Shown here: positions 50,719 to 60,862 of the stretch, piece by piece | Layout of the letters: every line of letters starts with the position of its first letter | Position numbering within the stretch: the stretch's first letter is position 1 | Assembly (NCBI RefSeq): GCF_024733555.1 | Contig: NZ_JANIOF010000003.1 | Span: 124,001 to 188,000, forward strand | DNA: 64,000 nt | Origin: Paenibacillus sp. SC116 | GTDB lineage: Bacteria > Bacillota > Bacilli > Paenibacillales > Paenibacillaceae | Direction: 5' to 3' | Notes under the pieces: generated by a model | The model's input: the letters and a program-made list of their open reading frames with translations, nothing else | Database searches by the model: none | Told to the model about the DNA's origin: nothing | Position numbers and translations under genes: made by a program

Positions 50719-51864
50719 ATGAAACTAGTATTTGCATTAGCACTGATGCTTCTAGCGTCATCTTGTACAAGCTCTAGTTCGGGTGAAAAACCAAAGCTCG
50801 GCGGAACCAGCCCGCACGCTATCGTCTATTATTCTACGGATCTCCCCAATGAGCGTATTGGCGATGGACTAAGCTATTTATTCCTGATTGATCGGGAAGG
50901 AAAGCTAACCAAAATTAAAAAAAGGGGGTTGGAATTAAACTCCATCATTCCGTTTGGTCCATCGCTGCTGCTGAATCAGAAGGAACAGTTACTAACGATT
51001 CGGAAAAACGGTGATATCCAGACGGCTTCCTATAAGAAAGATTGTACGGTACCAGCTGGTTATGGACAGTCGTCAGGGAAGCTGAGTGACGGCAAGGCGT
51101 ATTACTCCATATTCAATGGCCGATTCAGCGAAGATATGAAGTACTACATTTCCAAAATACGTTGGGGGACGGAGTCGCATCATTACTGCCAAGACATTAA
51201 AGCCTATATCGAAACTACAGGGGATGATGGGAATCATATTTATTTTCTTTCCTCTGATATTGCTGATCCTGCTAAAAAGTCATTTCATAAACTATCTGTT
51301 CAGGGCGAACGAATGACACATGATCAATCCTTTTTAGAAAAAAGCAACGCAGAAGGAAGATTTATGTTCACGAAGCTGGTTGGGCATGGCAACGATATGA
51401 TAGGTATTTACGCGGATTTAGTTGGCAATAAGGTAGAGCTGAATCTTATGCAGATTCATAAAGATAATAAAGTCCCTTTCAAGAAACATCCTCTTCTTCA
51501 ATACGAAGGCAACAATTCGCATTACTACTTCTTTAATAAAGACAGTATTTATGTTAATAATGAACAGATTTACTTCGTGGATGGATATGGTGATGTGTAC
51601 GTGTATCAGTTGCAGCAGAAGAAGCTGGAGAAGAAATTCCATCTGAAAGATTATAAGCGTGAATCACGATTGCAAGATGAGATGGTTTATTTTCGCAACG
51701 GTCATCTATACTTCTATCGATTTAATGAAAAGGTAAAGTCACATCAAATTGAAACCTATAATTTGCAGGGCGACTTCAAAAGCACGCTGCTATTACCCGA
51801 TCTGAAAAAAGAGTTAGGAAGAGATTCTGTGTTCTTATATGATTTTAAAGTTGTACATCCTTGA
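50719..51864 (+). CDS. Lipoprotein, beta-propeller-like
   Basis: 381 residues. Lipobox LLASSC, so lipid-anchored. The rest alternates short strands and turns in repeated units (IVYYSTD, YLFLIDREGKLTKI, ISKIRWG, IYFLSSDI, IYFVDGYGDVYVYQLQQK, VYFRNGHLYFYRF), suggesting a WD/kelch-like propeller. GGGAG precedes the ATG. It follows the permuted papain-like enzyme and is probably its partner on the outer face of the membrane. It is not obviously homologous to the propeller-like protein at 7.2 kb. Function unknown. Confidence 0.65.
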   Translation: MKLVFALALMLLASSCTSSSSGEKPKLGGTSPHAIVYYSTDLPNERIGDGLSYLFLIDREGKLTKIKKRGLELNSIIPFGPSLLLNQKEQLLTIRKNGDIQTASYKKDCTVPAGYGQSSGKLSDGKAYYSIFNGRFSEDMKYYISKIRWGTESHHYCQDIKAYIETTGDDGNHIYFLSSDIADPAKKSFHKLSVQGERMTHDQSFLEKSNAEGRFMFTKLVGHGNDMIGIYADLVGNKVELNLMQIHKDNKVPFKKHPLLQYEGNNSHYYFFNKDSIYVNNEQIYFVDGYGDVYVYQLQQKKLEKKFHLKDYKRESRLQDEMVYFRNGHLYFYRFNEKVKSHQIETYNLQGDFKSTLLLPDLKKELGRDSVFLYDFKVVHP

Positions 51865-51867
51865 AGT

Positions 51868-51900
51868 AAAAAGGAAGGCGCCTTAGGCCCTTCCTTTTTT
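51868..51900. terminator. Bidirectional terminator overlapping the end of rluF
   Basis: AAAAAGGAAGG-C-GCC / GGC-C-CTTCCTTTTTT. Both strands end in T, so it serves both convergent genes. The rluF stop codon (51883-51885) lies in the loop, and its last codons form part of one arm. Confidence 0.85.
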
Positions 51901-52605
51901 GCTGTCCCGGCTCACATGACCGGTCGATTTCATAATGTCAGCAAGTTCTTTATCGCTTAAATCACGCCACTGTCCTTTTTTCAGGCTGCCCAGATCAATG
52001 TTCATAATACGGACGCGCTTCAGCTTGACGACCTTATAGCCGAACACTTCGCACATGCGGCGAATTTGGCGGTTTAATCCTTGTGTCAGTACGATATTGA
52101 ACATGCGCTCGCCAATTTGGGTGACTTGGCAGGGCTTTGTTTTTGTACCTAAAATACGGACGCCGCGGGACATGCCATCTACGAACGTTTGATTAAGAGG
52201 CTTATCTACGGTGACAATGTATTCTTTATCATGATCGTTTTCGGCGCGCAAGATTTTGTTGACGATATCGCCATCATTGGTAAGCAGGATCAACCCTTCG
52301 GAATCTTTGTCCAAGCGGCCAATGGGGAAGATGCGCTCTTTGTGATTTACGAAGTCAACGATATTGCCTTTAACATGATGTTCAGTCGTACTGGTAATGC
52401 CAACAGGCTTATTCAGAGCAATATATACCGTATTTCTTTTGTCGCCAATTGGTTTGCCGTCCACACGAACATCATCGCCGGCTTCTACCGTGCTTCCTAA
52501 CTCAGCTAGCTTGCCATTAATCGTAACACGCTTTGCATCTACCCATTTGTCAGCTTCCCGTCTGGAGCAGATGCCTGTCTCACTAATAAATTTATTAATT
52601 CTCAT
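51883..52605 (-). CDS. rluF: Pseudouridine synthase, RluF-like (RsuA family)
   Basis: 240 residues. An S4 RNA-binding domain starts the protein ([30 protein letters not shown]), then the catalytic block [19 protein letters not shown] with the Asp nucleophile, [11 protein letters not shown] and [13 protein letters not shown]. The LDKDSEG form is usual in RluF-type enzymes, which modify U2604 of 23S rRNA, and differs from RsuA, so I assign RluF provisionally. AAAGGAA is 7 bases before the ATG. It is convergent with the lipoprotein gene and shares its terminator. Confidence 0.88.
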   Translation of the reverse strand: MRINKFISETGICSRREADKWVDAKRVTINGKLAELGSTVEAGDDVRVDGKPIGDKRNTVYIALNKPVGITSTTEHHVKGNIVDFVNHKERIFPIGRLDKDSEGLILLTNDGDIVNKILRAENDHDKEYIVTVDKPLNQTFVDGMSRGVRILGTKTKPCQVTQIGERMFNIVLTQGLNRQIRRMCEVFGYKVVKLKRVRIMNIDLGSLKKGQWRDLSDKELADIMKSTGHVSRDSKKGRA

Positions 52606-52744
52606 CGGTAATTCCTTTCTATGTCATGGCTAATTCCTTCTATATGCAGGTTTGAATCATACTCGTTTTTTTTCAACATGGACTATTATACTATATTTCT
52701 TGCTAACAAGAAGGTTATACATTTGGCTGTTGATTAGGAAGGGA

Positions 52745-52773
52745 TTGACATGGTTATATTTAACAAGTATAGT
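52745..52773 (+). promoter_or_regulatory. Sigma-A promoter of the YtrA-type operon
   Basis: TTGACA (52745-50), 17 bases, TATAGT (52768-73), a near-consensus promoter. Confidence 0.75.
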
Positions 52774-52787
52774 TGATTACACGACTA
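52770..52787 (+). promoter_or_regulatory. Operator-like inverted repeat at the YtrA-type promoter
   Basis: TAGTTG-ATTACA-CGACTA is an inverted repeat (one mismatch per arm) overlapping the -10 box and start site, where the GntR protein encoded just downstream could bind as an autorepressor. Confidence 0.5.
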
Positions 52788-52816
52788 ACCAACCAATCTA
52801 GCAGGAGGTGATCGCA

Positions 52817-53188
52817 GTGGAATTACTGAACGATGATGGCCGTCCAATATTTATACAAATAGCCGAGCGTATTGAAGATGACATCATCGAAGGTAGATTA
52901 TCTGGAGAGTCCCCGGTACCTTCCAAGAATCAATTTGCATCCTTTTATCAGATTAATCCGGCGACAGCAGCGAAAGGTGTTACTTTGCTTGTAGAGAGAG
53001 GGATCTTGTACAAGAAGCGGGGGATAGGGATGTTTGTAGCAGAAGGTGCGCTCGAAATACTCATCGAGAATCGGAAAGAAAGATTTTTTGAGCAGTATGT
53101 AATTACTATGATGCGTGAAGCGGAGAAGTTGGGCATTACGGCTGATCAACTGACTGAAATGATTGCGAGGGGGGGCAAGCAGGGATGA
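52817..53188 (+). CDS. GntR-family regulator, YtrA type
   Basis: 123 residues: the GntR winged helix (PIFIQIAERIEDDIIEGRL, PSKNQFASFYQINPATAAKGVTLLVERGILYKKRGIGMFV) with only a short ~45-residue tail. This is the YtrA subfamily layout, repressors of ABC transporter operons induced by wall-active stress. GTG 52817 follows AGGAGGTG by about 6 bases. Its stop overlaps the ABC ATPase start (ATGA). Confidence 0.9.
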   Translation: MELLNDDGRPIFIQIAERIEDDIIEGRLSGESPVPSKNQFASFYQINPATAAKGVTLLVERGILYKKRGIGMFVAEGALEILIENRKERFFEQYVITMMREAEKLGITADQLTEMIARGGKQG

Positions 53189-54084
53189 GTCACATTATTG
53201 CATTGCAGCGAGTAACTAAGTCATACGGTGGTATAACAGCTATTCACGAACTTTCTCTTTCCTTAGCGCCGAACAAAATATATGGACTACTCGGTAGAAA
53301 TGGGGCAGGGAAGACGACATTACTTCATATGCTCGCAGCACAGTTGTTTGCTAGTAGCGGCGATGTGAAGGTGTTCGGGGAAGATCCATTTGAAAATGAA
53401 TCTGTTTTGCGGCAAATATGCTTTATCAAGGAAAGCCAGAAATACCCGGAAACGTTTCGTGTTGTAGATGTGTTAAAAGTTTCTGCAGCATTATTTCCGA
53501 ACTGGGACGTTAACTATGCCAATTCCCTTATCGATGACTTTGGCTTACCGTTGAAGCGGAATGTTCACAAATTATCCCGAGGTATGCTTGCATCGCTAGG
53601 TATTATCGTGGGGCTTGCTAGCCGAGCGCCGATTACAATTTTCGATGAGCCTTATCTCGGTCTTGATGCAATAGCTAGAGGCATATTCTACGATCGTTTG
53701 CTTGGGGATTATGAGGAGTATCCAAGAACGATCATTCTGTCTACTCACCTGATTGATGAAGCGAGTAGAATACTTGAGCATGTCATTCTCCTTGAGCAGG
53801 GCAGTGTCTTGATTGATGAAGATGTCGACCAGCTTAGAGAGAGGGCATTTACAGTTGTTGGAGCAGCATCTACAGTAGAAGGTTTCCTAGTAGGCAAGGA
53901 GGTTGTCCATCGTGAAGCGTTTGGGGGTTTGCTCAAGGCAACGCTACTGGGGAATCGAAGCGGAGATAATTGTCGACAGCAAGCGCAGGAGCTTGATTTG
54001 GAAATTGTCCCTTTATCGCTGCAGCAGCTTGTCGTGTATGTAACAAGTGCAACGTATGAGAGAAAGGTGGTTGAATCCAGATGA
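53185..54084 (+). CDS. ABC transporter ATP-binding protein
   Basis: 299 residues. Walker A GRNGAGKTT, Q-loop region, signature LSRGM, Walker B with DEPYLGLDA and the H-loop His (STHLID). After ~230 a domain not found in basic ATPases follows. It overlaps the GntR gene and the following membrane gene, giving a three-gene operon of regulator, ATPase and permease. The cargo is unknown, possibly wall-related, by likeness to YtrABCDEF. Confidence 0.92.
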   Translation: MSHIIALQRVTKSYGGITAIHELSLSLAPNKIYGLLGRNGAGKTTLLHMLAAQLFASSGDVKVFGEDPFENESVLRQICFIKESQKYPETFRVVDVLKVSAALFPNWDVNYANSLIDDFGLPLKRNVHKLSRGMLASLGIIVGLASRAPITIFDEPYLGLDAIARGIFYDRLLGDYEEYPRTIILSTHLIDEASRILEHVILLEQGSVLIDEDVDQLRERAFTVVGAASTVEGFLVGKEVVHREAFGGLLKATLLGNRSGDNCRQQAQELDLEIVPLSLQQLVVYVTSATYERKVVESR

Positions 54085-54749
54085 ATCGAATACAAGGTGT
54101 CATGACAATATATCTCAGAGAAAAATGGACTTGGTTCTGGACTCCTCTAATCGTGCTAAGTTCTACCTTAATTCCTAACCTAATCATTAGCGCTTTCGTA
54201 GATTATTTTGTATCGCTTACTTTCATTGTTGCATCAGCAAGTCTGGTGTATATGTTCGTCACAGGGATCGTATGCGTGCCACAGACATTTTCGTTTGCGA
54301 TTAGTATGCAGGTGAGGAGAAAGGATTATTTCTTCGGTAGTTCCCTCATGGCTGCTATGATCTCAGCAGGCTTGACGGTAATTTCTCTTATTCTCCTTCT
54401 ATTGGAACGGAAAGGGTCCAATCGATGGGGGCTCCAATTCGTGGATGGCCTCAATATAATCGAACTGTTCGGGATTATGTTTGTGTTATTCATGTCGTGC
54501 TTCTACATCGGATTGATGATCTCAAGTGCGTTTCAGCGTTTTAAAGCCAAAGGGCTGCTAACTGTGCTGGTCATCTTAATTCTAACTCCTTGCTTAATTG
54601 CGCTATTGGCTGCCTATGAAAGTGGTTGGCAAAGCTTGTACGTGTGGCTAACTTCTATCGCAATTGTTGAGCTTGTATTATGGTCTATTCCAATTTCTAT
54701 CCTCAGTAGCCTGTTATCTTATCGTATGCTGCGCAGATCCTCCGTCTAA
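54081..54749 (+). CDS. ABC transporter membrane protein
   Basis: 222 residues with about six membrane segments (LIPNLIISAFVDYFVSLTFIVASASLVYMF and so on) and no recognised enzymatic motif. It overlaps the ATPase gene (ATGA), so the two proteins should form the exporter together. It ends the operon; a hairpin lies ~70 bases downstream. Confidence 0.82.
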   Translation: MNRIQGVMTIYLREKWTWFWTPLIVLSSTLIPNLIISAFVDYFVSLTFIVASASLVYMFVTGIVCVPQTFSFAISMQVRRKDYFFGSSLMAAMISAGLTVISLILLLLERKGSNRWGLQFVDGLNIIELFGIMFVLFMSCFYIGLMISSAFQRFKAKGLLTVLVILILTPCLIALLAAYESGWQSLYVWLTSIAIVELVLWSIPISILSSLLSYRMLRRSSV

Positions 54750-54816
54750 TGATATTTTACTTCTTAGTTTCTCTTAGTTACTTCCTAGTTCAGTCAAACT
54801 TTTCAAGGTAACAGCG

Positions 54817-54852
54817 AAAAACCTTCGCTCCACGATGCTGGGGGAAGGTTTT
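54817..54852. terminator. Terminator between the ABC operon and the hydrolase gene
   Basis: AAAACCTTC / GAAGGTTTT with inner CC / GG pairing; runs of A and T at the two ends make it bidirectional. Confidence 0.75.
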
Positions 54853-54913
54853 ATGCGTTTATTTCATGCTATTAACGATTAGCTCTGTTAGTTCAATTAG
54901 TCCCGTTCATTCA

Positions 54914-55753
54914 TTATACCTCTTCGTCGCCTGTTAAATATCGCAAGCTGTCCAAGAATGACAGCAGCTCTTTATTGAATTTCTCCCGTTCATCATAGAA
55001 ACTACCATGTCCTGAATGCTCAAATGGGACAAGAAGAGAGCCTTTTATGCCTTCATTCATGACAATAGCCAGCGGATAAGGGGTGATTTTGTCCAGCTTG
55101 CCGTGGAAAATAGCTGTTGGAACATGAATCTTGCTGAGGTCTGCACGCAGATCCTCGTCTCGCAGCGACTTTAACGTTTCATAGGTTGCATGAGAGTCAG
55201 CTTCTAGTCCGAGCAGTTGGAACCAATTGCGGAAGCTGTCGCTGATCGGCTGGGCAAAAAAGTTTTTTCCAAAGTCGGTCAGCAGCTGCGGGCGGTCTTT
55301 ATCAACCTGCTCCAGCAGGTCATCGATTTCGGCTTTGGTGCTCCCATAGGGGAAGCCAGGCCTTTGGGTAAAGGCGGGTGCTGCAGCACCAACAAGTATG
55401 AGCTGTGACACTCTTTTCCCTGCATGACGCGCCATGTAGCGAATCGCAATAGCTCCTCCCATGGAGAACCCGATAAGCCGTACATTTTTCAAGCGAAGGG
55501 CTTCCAGCACTTCATATATATCATCGGCCATCCTATCATAGGAATAGCCTTGCCATGGCCGGTCAGACTTGCCAAATCCCCGTAGATCAATGCCAATTGT
55601 GCGATATCCGTACTTTGGCAGCTGCGAAGTTTGATACTCGAACATATGGTGATTGACGGGCCATCCATGGATAAGGACGACCGGAGTGCCAGTGCCAACA
55701 TCCTCTACATATACATTCACATCTTTTTCAACTGTCACGTAATATCCCATCAT
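54914..55753 (-). CDS. Alpha/beta hydrolase, non-heme haloperoxidase/esterase type
   Basis: 279 residues. Oxyanion motif HGWPVNH, nucleophile elbow GFSMGGA (Ser), Asp in GKLDKITP and His in HSGHGSF form the triad. The opening DVNVYVEDVGTGTPVVLIHGWP and RTIGIDLRGFGKSDRP are common in the non-heme chloroperoxidase/arylesterase branch. The biological substrate is unknown. GGGAGTG lies before the ATG. It stands alone, leftward. Confidence 0.88.
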   Translation of the reverse strand: MMGYYVTVEKDVNVYVEDVGTGTPVVLIHGWPVNHHMFEYQTSQLPKYGYRTIGIDLRGFGKSDRPWQGYSYDRMADDIYEVLEALRLKNVRLIGFSMGGAIAIRYMARHAGKRVSQLILVGAAAPAFTQRPGFPYGSTKAEIDDLLEQVDKDRPQLLTDFGKNFFAQPISDSFRNWFQLLGLEADSHATYETLKSLRDEDLRADLSKIHVPTAIFHGKLDKITPYPLAIVMNEGIKGSLLVPFEHSGHGSFYDEREKFNKELLSFLDSLRYLTGDEEV

Positions 55754-55782
55754 ACATCACTCCCTCTATAGCTGTTATGTTG

Positions 55783-58440
55783 TTATGCTGTAGTACAAGG
55801 TAATGAGAACGTGAAGGTCGAGCCAGCCCCAACCTCGCTGGATACGGTAATCATGCCACCCATTAACTCTACAAGCTTCTTGCAAATAGCAAGCCCAAGA
55901 CCTGTTCCTCCGTATTTGCGATTAATCGCTGGATGAAGCTGCGTAAAGGACTGGAACAGCAAATGCTGCTTGTCCATATCGATGCCAATGCCTGTATCCT
56001 GTATGGAGCAAATAAGCAGCATATCACGATCATCCGCGCCTCTGGCCATTTCAATGGTGATGCGAATGCTTCCTAATTCGGTGAACTTGATTGCATTGCT
56101 GGTCAGGTTGAGCAGCACTTGCCTAATCCTTGGAGCGTCTCCTAAGAAGAGCGGAAAATCGTTAGCGATCGAATACGTTAAGGCAAGTTCTTTTTCTGCT
56201 GCCCTTGCACGGAATAGATCCATGATCGTATCCATAACGGATTGCATATCTACCGGTTCATGATGAAGATCCATCTTGCCTGCTTCAATCTTGCTGAAAT
56301 CAAGTATCTCGTTAAGAAGGTGGAGCAGGCTGTCGCTGCTCTGCTTTACGATCTCGGTATACATCTGCTGTTCTTCTGTCAAATGAGTATCACCCAGTAA
56401 ATTGATCATGCCGATAATTCCATTCATCGGGGTGCGCAGTTCATGACTGACGACTGCTAAAAATTCAGACTTGGCACGATCTGCTTGCTCAGCAGCTTCC
56501 TTCGCCTTTATTAGCTCTTTCGCATTCGTAACATCGTGAAAGGTTACGACAGCACCTTTACGCTCGCCTTTGTCATAGATCGGTGTAACTTGATAGCTGG
56601 CTAGGAAGCTGGTTCCGTCCTTGCGCCAGAAGACAGCTTCGTTGGTTTGCAGCGATATTCCTTTGAGCAATGCTAACTGGATCGGCGTCTCATGAACAGG
56701 ATAGTAGCAGTTATCAGACCCTATTTGCTCGATCCATCCAAGATGATTACTTCCACACCATTCCTCTTGAGTGAAGCCAAGCATAGCTGCGCCAGAAGGA
56801 TTAATAAACATAGAGCGGCCATCTAGTTCGAGTTCAAATATGCCTTCCGTCACAGAATTGAGAATTAGCGAATGCTCATTGCTCAACTTCTCAATTTGAT
56901 CAATATAGCGCATTCGTTCTGTAATATCTGTCGTAATGCCGTACACGCCGACAATTTGATTATCTAAAATAATCGGAACATTAATGACACTCACATCAAT
57001 TCGGTGGCCGTCACGATGCTTGAGCCCAATCTCATACATTTGCGGCAGTCCTTGTTTGGCAAGATTAAAGTGATGCGATGTTTTTTCTAGATCATCCGGG
57101 TCAACGAGCGGCCCGAAATGACACTCGATCAGCTCTTGCTGCGTATATCCAGTTAATACTTCTTGGCCATGATTCGCGCTTAACAAGTTGCCTTCTAAGT
57201 CAAGTGAAGCGATGCCTGAAGGATTGTATTCAAACAAGGACTTGTACTCTTGAAGTTGGAGATCTAATCGCTTGCGTTCCGTAATATCTCGAGAAATGGC
57301 GATTAGCTCTTGCACCTGTCCATGCTCATCATAGCTGCATTGGCTTGTCGTTTCGAACCACATGTACGCACCATCATGACGACGGAAGCGGAAGGAAACC
57401 GGCTCAGATGCTTTCCCCTGCATAATGTTAGATAAATACATGCGGAGTGCATCTGCATCATGAGGATGAACATAACTTGTCCCTGTTGTACCTATCATTT
57501 CTTCTGGCTCATAGCCTAGCATGCGGCGACATATTGGCGAAGCATACAGAAAAGTTGCCTCGTCATCAGGTGCATGACGGGAAATAAAGTCGAGCGCATA
57601 TTCAGAGATATGTCGATAGTTCTTCTCGCTTTCCTGCAAACGTTGCTCTGTTCGTACCCGTGCTGTAATATCTTGAACCATCCCAATGAGCTGAATCGGT
57701 TTGCCGTTTCCATCCTTAAGTATTTCCCATTGGGCATGGACCGTCTTTTTGACTTGTCCAGGTAGATTGATTCGATGGATAACATCACCAGATTTACCGT
57801 GAATGATCGCTTCATGGATACAATGTTCGATTTTGGCATAATCGTCAGGATGTACGAACTGCGAGAAGGGAATCTCATTGATATAAGTTGGTTGAAGCAT
57901 ATGATCAAAAATAAGACGAGCTTCTTGTGAAAAGTGCAGGCGATCATTGATCAAATCCCAGTACCAAGAGCCCATATTGGCAATGCGAAAGGCTTGGGAC
58001 ATGGACTGGTACAAGCATTCATGATCCGCATGTATTGATTTCTCGGATTCTAGATGTGCTTTTTGTGCACTAATATCAACGGCCTCTTGAACCAGATACA
58101 TAGGCAATCCCGATTCAGGATTGAAAAATATCGAAACCGTTACAGATGCCCATACTTCATGCCCAGCCTTGTGTAGATAGCGCTTCTGCATTGTATACTT
58201 TGCTTCCGCAGATGCTCGAACTTGCGCTAGTATATATTCCACATCGCACCGGTTTTGATCATCCGGATGCGTTAATGCCTTGTCGGTAACATTCAATATT
58301 TCAGTTGGCGTATAACCAAGCATATTGCTGTAAGCAGGATTGATGCTTATCCATGTTCCATTAGTAGATAAGAGCGCGAGACCGTTCGAAGCTTGATTAA
58401 CCATATAAGCAAATACTGCACTGTCCATTTGACCTGTCAT
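55783..58440 (-). CDS. Multi-PAS histidine kinase
   Basis: 885 residues with no membrane segment or signal, so cytoplasmic. Five PAS/PAC modules (about 9-125, 150-270, 278-395, 405-520, 530-650) are marked by motifs such as [45 protein letters not shown] and [12 protein letters not shown], each followed by a D-I-T-type PAC end. Then HisKA ([16 protein letters not shown], phospho-acceptor His ~666) and HATPase ([19 protein letters not shown]). No receiver domain is fused and no regulator gene is adjacent, so it is an orphan kinase, possibly for a sporulation or stress phosphorelay. Its start follows GAGG by about 10 bases. Confidence 0.9.
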   Translation of the reverse strand: MTGQMDSAVFAYMVNQASNGLALLSTNGTWISINPAYSNMLGYTPTEILNVTDKALTHPDDQNRCDVEYILAQVRASAEAKYTMQKRYLHKAGHEVWASVTVSIFFNPESGLPMYLVQEAVDISAQKAHLESEKSIHADHECLYQSMSQAFRIANMGSWYWDLINDRLHFSQEARLIFDHMLQPTYINEIPFSQFVHPDDYAKIEHCIHEAIIHGKSGDVIHRINLPGQVKKTVHAQWEILKDGNGKPIQLIGMVQDITARVRTEQRLQESEKNYRHISEYALDFISRHAPDDEATFLYASPICRRMLGYEPEEMIGTTGTSYVHPHDADALRMYLSNIMQGKASEPVSFRFRRHDGAYMWFETTSQCSYDEHGQVQELIAISRDITERKRLDLQLQEYKSLFEYNPSGIASLDLEGNLLSANHGQEVLTGYTQQELIECHFGPLVDPDDLEKTSHHFNLAKQGLPQMYEIGLKHRDGHRIDVSVINVPIILDNQIVGVYGITTDITERMRYIDQIEKLSNEHSLILNSVTEGIFELELDGRSMFINPSGAAMLGFTQEEWCGSNHLGWIEQIGSDNCYYPVHETPIQLALLKGISLQTNEAVFWRKDGTSFLASYQVTPIYDKGERKGAVVTFHDVTNAKELIKAKEAAEQADRAKSEFLAVVSHELRTPMNGIIGMINLLGDTHLTEEQQMYTEIVKQSSDSLLHLLNEILDFSKIEAGKMDLHHEPVDMQSVMDTIMDLFRARAAEKELALTYSIANDFPLFLGDAPRIRQVLLNLTSNAIKFTELGSIRITIEMARGADDRDMLLICSIQDTGIGIDMDKQHLLFQSFTQLHPAINRKYGGTGLGLAICKKLVELMGGMITVSSEVGAGSTFTFSLPCTTA

Positions 58441-58612
58441 GATTGGGCTGCCTCACTTTGAAAGTTGAATAGGTATAGACTTTTCATTTACGTGAATAGG
58501 GGTCCGTCCGCTTGTTTCATTTCATGAAAATGAAGTCGATACATAGTACTTAACACCATTTGCCTGATTTGTATCAGCATAAGAAAAATAGATAAATAAG
58601 AATATGGAGAGG

Positions 58613-58655
58613 AAAGGACCACCTGTGAAGCATCTATGCTCCATAAGCGGTCCTT
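58613..58655 (-). terminator. Terminator of fabH
   Basis: AAGGACC / GGTCCTT arms with a partly paired interior (GCAT / ATGC), followed on the minus strand by TTTCCT. Confidence 0.55.
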
Positions 58656-58666
58656 CTATGCCATCG

Positions 58667-59671
58667 TTATGTTGTTTCTGGGTCAAGGTTCCATTGAATG
58701 AGTAGGCCAGCATACGTTAAGCCACCGCCGAATCCGAATAGAACGAGATGATCCCCGTTTTGCAGCTTGCCCTGCTCAAGACCAACTTGAATAGCAAGTG
58801 GGATCGAAGCCGTAGATGTGTTGCCGTAATACTCAATGCTAGATAAGAAGCGGTCGATCGGAACATCGATGCGTTCGCTGATTGACTCTAAAATACGTTG
58901 GTTGGCGCTGTGAGGGACAATCCAATTGACCTGTTCCATTGAAAAATCGGCTTGTTGGACAAGCTCTTGAATACCCTCTGATACAGTCGTCGTTGCCCAG
59001 CGATATACTTCTCGTCCATTTTGCCACATTTTATTAGGGCTGTTCATGGGCTGTCCATCAATGGTCTGAGACAATCCTGACAAATATACATGCTTGCCGC
59101 CTTCACCTTTTGTTCCTTGGACCGCACTAATAAAGCTTGGATTGTGAGCATCTCGTTCTACTAGGGCTGCACCAGCTCCATCACCGAATAAGATGCAAGT
59201 TGCGCGATCTGTGTAATCCGTAATCTTTGTTAGCGTCTCTGCTCCAATCACTAGCACTTTGTTGTGAAGGCCTGATGTAATCAAGGAGTTAGCCAAGTGC
59301 AGGCCATAAGCGAACCCAGCACAAACTGCATTAATATCCAATGTGCCACAGCGTGAAATTCCGAAGTGAGCCTGAACGCGAGCCGCTACACTTGGAAAGC
59401 CATAGTCAGGTGTTATCGTACATACGAGAATAAAGTCAACGTCATCAACTTGTTTTTGAAAACGATCGATGAGGTTTTGAACCGCGCGAATGCTGAGGTC
59501 GCTTGTAAATTGATGCTCATCAGACTTCCGTCTCTCCACAATTCCCGTTCGTTGTACAATCCATTCATGTGAAGTATCGACCAGTTGCTCCATGTCAGCA
59601 TTCGTCAATCTTTGTTCAGGAACATAATAGCCTAGAGAAGTAATTCTAGCTTGGGATACGAGTTTCGCCAT
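58667..59671 (-). CDS. fabH: 3-oxoacyl-ACP synthase III
   Basis: 334 residues. The Cys-His-Asn triad is seen in INAVCAGFAYGL, VPHSANQRI and EYYGNTSTASIPLA. The N-terminal RITSLGYYVPEQRLTNADM and TGIVERR are usual. FabH joins acetyl- or branched acyl-CoA to malonyl-ACP to start fatty acid synthesis; branched starters are normal in bacilli. GGAAG precedes the ATG by about 8 bases. It is not beside other fab genes, so it may be a second, accessory copy. Confidence 0.93.
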   Translation of the reverse strand: MAKLVSQARITSLGYYVPEQRLTNADMEQLVDTSHEWIVQRTGIVERRKSDEHQFTSDLSIRAVQNLIDRFQKQVDDVDFILVCTITPDYGFPSVAARVQAHFGISRCGTLDINAVCAGFAYGLHLANSLITSGLHNKVLVIGAETLTKITDYTDRATCILFGDGAGAALVERDAHNPSFISAVQGTKGEGGKHVYLSGLSQTIDGQPMNSPNKMWQNGREVYRWATTTVSEGIQELVQQADFSMEQVNWIVPHSANQRILESISERIDVPIDRFLSSIEYYGNTSTASIPLAIQVGLEQGKLQNGDHLVLFGFGGGLTYAGLLIQWNLDPETT

Positions 59672-59939
59672 ATTCGTACTTCCTTTCTCTGCCTCAATCA
59701 GAATGGAATGGTTCTTCTATTAAAAATAGATTGTGCGTGTAAATAAGAGCTGCATCTTTATTTTGTTATGCTATCGAGAATAATCATAACCTTTATATGG
59801 AATATTGGGCAAGCAGATACGCGTATGCTTCTGCCTTGGTATAGGGTAGCTTATAAGCGCTCTACTTGCATCTACTCGTACTTTAGGTAAGATAAAGGGA
59901 TAGCACATGCAGTCATATGCAGACATTTAAGGAGGTACT

Positions 59940-60704
59940 ATGCTGCAAAGATTCGGTTATTCCCAATATGAAAGTAAAGTGTACGAGACGTTAGCTACTA
60001 GTGAGCAAGCGATGGATGCGACGACAATCGTTAAGTATTCAGGCGTACCAAAGGCGAAAATATATGAAGTACTGAGCCGCTTAGCGGAAAAGGGCATTAT
60101 ACTCGATGCCATCTCAGGCAAGAAGCGCACTTATGCCGCATTGCCCATTCAAGTAGTTATAGATAAGCTGACGCGTGAATTCGAGCAGGATATTACACAG
60201 TTGAGAGCTAGTGTCGTACGCCGGAATTATGGCGATGATCAAGTATGGAGTTTGAAATCTCAAAGCTCGATAGCGGCTTACTGTAAAGAAATGATTGCCG
60301 GGGCACAGCAGTCGATTGTCGTATCGATGTGGGCAGATGAGTTTGCAGGCTACGCAGACCATTTGGAGCAAAAAGAGCAAGCAGGGGTCCAAGTCGAGGC
60401 GCTAGTAATTGGCACGGATTCCGTTGATGTCAAGTTATCTAAGCTGCATTTTCTTACTCCTGCAGAGGGAACATCGCATATGGAGCGGTTCACTCTTGTT
60501 GTTATTGATGGCAAGCAGGTATTGTTTGCAGGCATGGAGGATGGCAGCTGGCAGGCGATTCGGACCCAAGCTCAGCCGTTCGTGAAGTTCTTTACGGAGT
60601 TCTTCTATCATGATGTAGCGCTTGCGAAAATATCGCTTAAATATGTAGACGAGCTTTTGCAGGATGATGAAATGCGCTCCCTGTTAATGCGACTGCGCTA
60701 TTAA
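59940..60704 (+). CDS. TrmB-family transcriptional regulator
   Basis: 254 residues. The N-terminal winged helix YSQYESKVYETLATSEQAMDATTIVKYSGVPKAKIYEVLSRLAEKGII is the TrmB pattern; the C-terminal ~150 residues include a phospholipase D-like ligand domain (QQSIVVSMWADEF, LVVIDGKQVLFAG) common to that family. TrmB regulators sense sugars, though a TrmB-type protein of this kind could control any nearby gene. AAGGAGG lies 6 bases before the ATG. Neighbours are fabH (divergent) and an MFS transporter (convergent). Confidence 0.85.
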   Translation: MLQRFGYSQYESKVYETLATSEQAMDATTIVKYSGVPKAKIYEVLSRLAEKGIILDAISGKKRTYAALPIQVVIDKLTREFEQDITQLRASVVRRNYGDDQVWSLKSQSSIAAYCKEMIAGAQQSIVVSMWADEFAGYADHLEQKEQAGVQVEALVIGTDSVDVKLSKLHFLTPAEGTSHMERFTLVVIDGKQVLFAGMEDGSWQAIRTQAQPFVKFFTEFFYHDVALAKISLKYVDELLQDDEMRSLLMRLRY

Positions 60705-60764
60705 TTAGAACAGTAGTGATTGATACCTGTGGTGCAGAGTGAATTGAAATGGTTTATTTAAATG

Positions 60765-60817
60765 AAAAACAGGTCCTGCTATTCAATAAGTTGATGTGAA
60801 TAGGGGACCTGTTTTTA
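60765..60817 (+). terminator. Terminator of the TrmB gene
   Basis: AAAACAGGTCC / GGACCTGTTTT with inner CTATTC / GAATAG and following T. Confidence 0.88.
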
Positions 60818-60862
60818 TTAAAATGGCTGCTTTATAAGCTGCATTTTATTCATGTTTACATA

